A stretch of DNA of 5,905 nucleotides, from positions 1 through 5,905 of the forward strand of contig CALIEP010000343.1 of the NCBI GenBank assembly GCA_938022345.1, in the 5' to 3' direction. Below the pieces are notes generated by a model. It saw only the letters and a list, made by a program, of their open reading frames with translations. It was not told where the DNA came from and ran no database searches. The DNA comes from an uncultured Actinomyces sp. (GTDB taxonomy: Bacteria; Actinomycetota; Actinomycetes; Actinomycetales; Actinomycetaceae). How positions within the stretch are numbered: the stretch's first letter is position 1; the number at the start of each line of letters is the position of its first letter. The position numbers and the translations under genes were made by a program. Below, in pieces: positions 5,432-5,905 of the stretch.

Positions 5432-5905
5432 CTAACGGTTATTAACAGCCGTTGCGAGCTGACCGCAAGCCCCGTCGATATCGGACCCACGTGTGTCTCG
5501 AATCGTTGTCGAGATTCCATTGTCTCGCAGCGTCTTCACAAATGCATCCTGCGCCCGACGGGTGGATGCGGTCCAGATCGAACCAGGAGTGGGATTCAAC
5601 GGAATGGGATTGACGTGTGCCCATCCCCTGCCCCTCTTATTGAGCTCATCTGCCAGTAATTGGGCACGCCAAACCTGATCGTTCATGTCTTTAATCAGCG
5701 CATATTCGATAGAAACTCGCCGACCAGTAGCCACAAAGTATCTGCGCGCGGCGTCTAGAAGCTCTCCTACTTTCCACCTGGAATTGATGGGGATGAGCTC
5801 ATCACGAAGGTCATCATCCGGGGCGTGCAGTGAGACCGCAAGAGTCACCGGAAGACCTTCTTTAGATAGACGATCAATTGCGGTAACCAAACCAACCGTT
5901 GAAAC
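5432..5905 (-). CDS. rlmN: Dual-specificity 23S rRNA/tRNA adenine-C2 methyltransferase RlmN, C-terminal part (truncated by window edge)
   Basis: Radical-SAM enzyme that methylates C2 of A2503 in 23S rRNA and, in well-studied relatives, A37 of some tRNAs. Only the last 157 residues are in the window; the CxxxCxxC cluster motif lies beyond the high-coordinate edge. The reading frame stays open to base 5905. Visible: STVGLV (fragment residues 2-7), VTLAVSLHAPDD (20-31), a region of the radical-SAM barrel, GRRVSIEYALIKDMND (61-76), HVNPIPLNPTPGS (97-109), STTIRDTRGSDIDGACGQL (132-150). The cysteine in GACGQL (fragment residue 147) matches the C-terminal catalytic cysteine that carries the methyl intermediate in RlmN. 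The gene ends with TAG at 5434-5432, and the GTGCAC inverted repeat follows at once. The family distinction from Cfr rests on these motifs and on genomic context. Confidence 0.95.
   Translation of the reverse strand, partial: VSTVGLVTAIDRLSKEGLPVTLAVSLHAPDDDLRDELIPINSRWKVGELLDAARRYFVATGRRVSIEYALIKDMNDQVWRAQLLADELNKRGRGWAHVNPIPLNPTPGSIWTASTRRAQDAFVKTLRDNGISTTIRDTRGSDIDGACGQLATAVNNR

Noticed and set aside
1..5905. Mobile element, CRISPR array, phage gene, tRNA or rRNA
   Set aside because: No transposase or integrase motifs, regular repeat-spacer arrays, tRNA cloverleaf or rRNA sequence were seen; the genes are collinear core genes.

Overview
This window looks like an ordinary stretch of actinobacterial core genome. 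All recognisable genes lie on the minus strand, so transcription runs from the high coordinates to the low ones. In that order they are rlmN (3' part only), a small DivIVA-repeat gene, dxr, an M50 site-2 protease (rseP/rip1), ispG, a small membrane-anchored SRPBCC-like gene, and proS (5' part only). The run dxr - M50 protease - ispG, followed by proS, is a well-known actinobacterial gene order, and a DivIVA-domain gene beside rlmN and dxr also fits. Base composition looks only moderately G+C-rich by eye. That would suit a lower-GC actinomycete, for example in Actinomycetaceae, but the genus is a guess.

Layout. 5905-5432: end of rlmN (rRNA/tRNA adenine-C2 methyltransferase). 5431-5382: short spacer with three copies of the palindrome GTGCAC. 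5381-4830: DivIVA-repeat protein. 4826-3633: dxr, which starts three bases after the previous stop. 3611-2382: M50 intramembrane protease, whose ribosome site lies just after a perfect 17-bp dyad at the end of dxr. 2381-2292: spacer with two small hairpins. 2291-1176: ispG. 1175-1055: spacer without a clear terminator or strong promoter. 1054-545: SRPBCC-like protein with an N-terminal hydrophobic anchor. 544-479: spacer with a strong GC-rich hairpin. 478-1: N-terminal part of prolyl-tRNA synthetase.

How the genes fit together. Dxr makes the committed MEP-pathway intermediate, 2-C-methyl-D-erythritol 4-phosphate. IspG catalyses the penultimate step, reducing the cyclic diphosphate to HMBPP. 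Both feed isoprenoid synthesis, which supplies undecaprenyl carrier lipids and quinones. The M50 protease between them belongs to the RseP/Rip1 group, which cleaves anti-sigma factors within the membrane. The DivIVA-repeat protein is plausibly linked to the cell pole or envelope. RlmN and ProRS are translation genes. The close spacing from the DivIVA gene through the protease suggests one transcript, with the hairpins before ispG and proS as possible points of partial termination or processing.

I found no mobile element, CRISPR array, tRNA, rRNA or phage gene, and no convincing novel system. The more interesting items are small: the repeat architecture of the DivIVA-like protein, the GTGCAC cluster, the dyad over the dxr stop, and the anchored SRPBCC protein beside proS.
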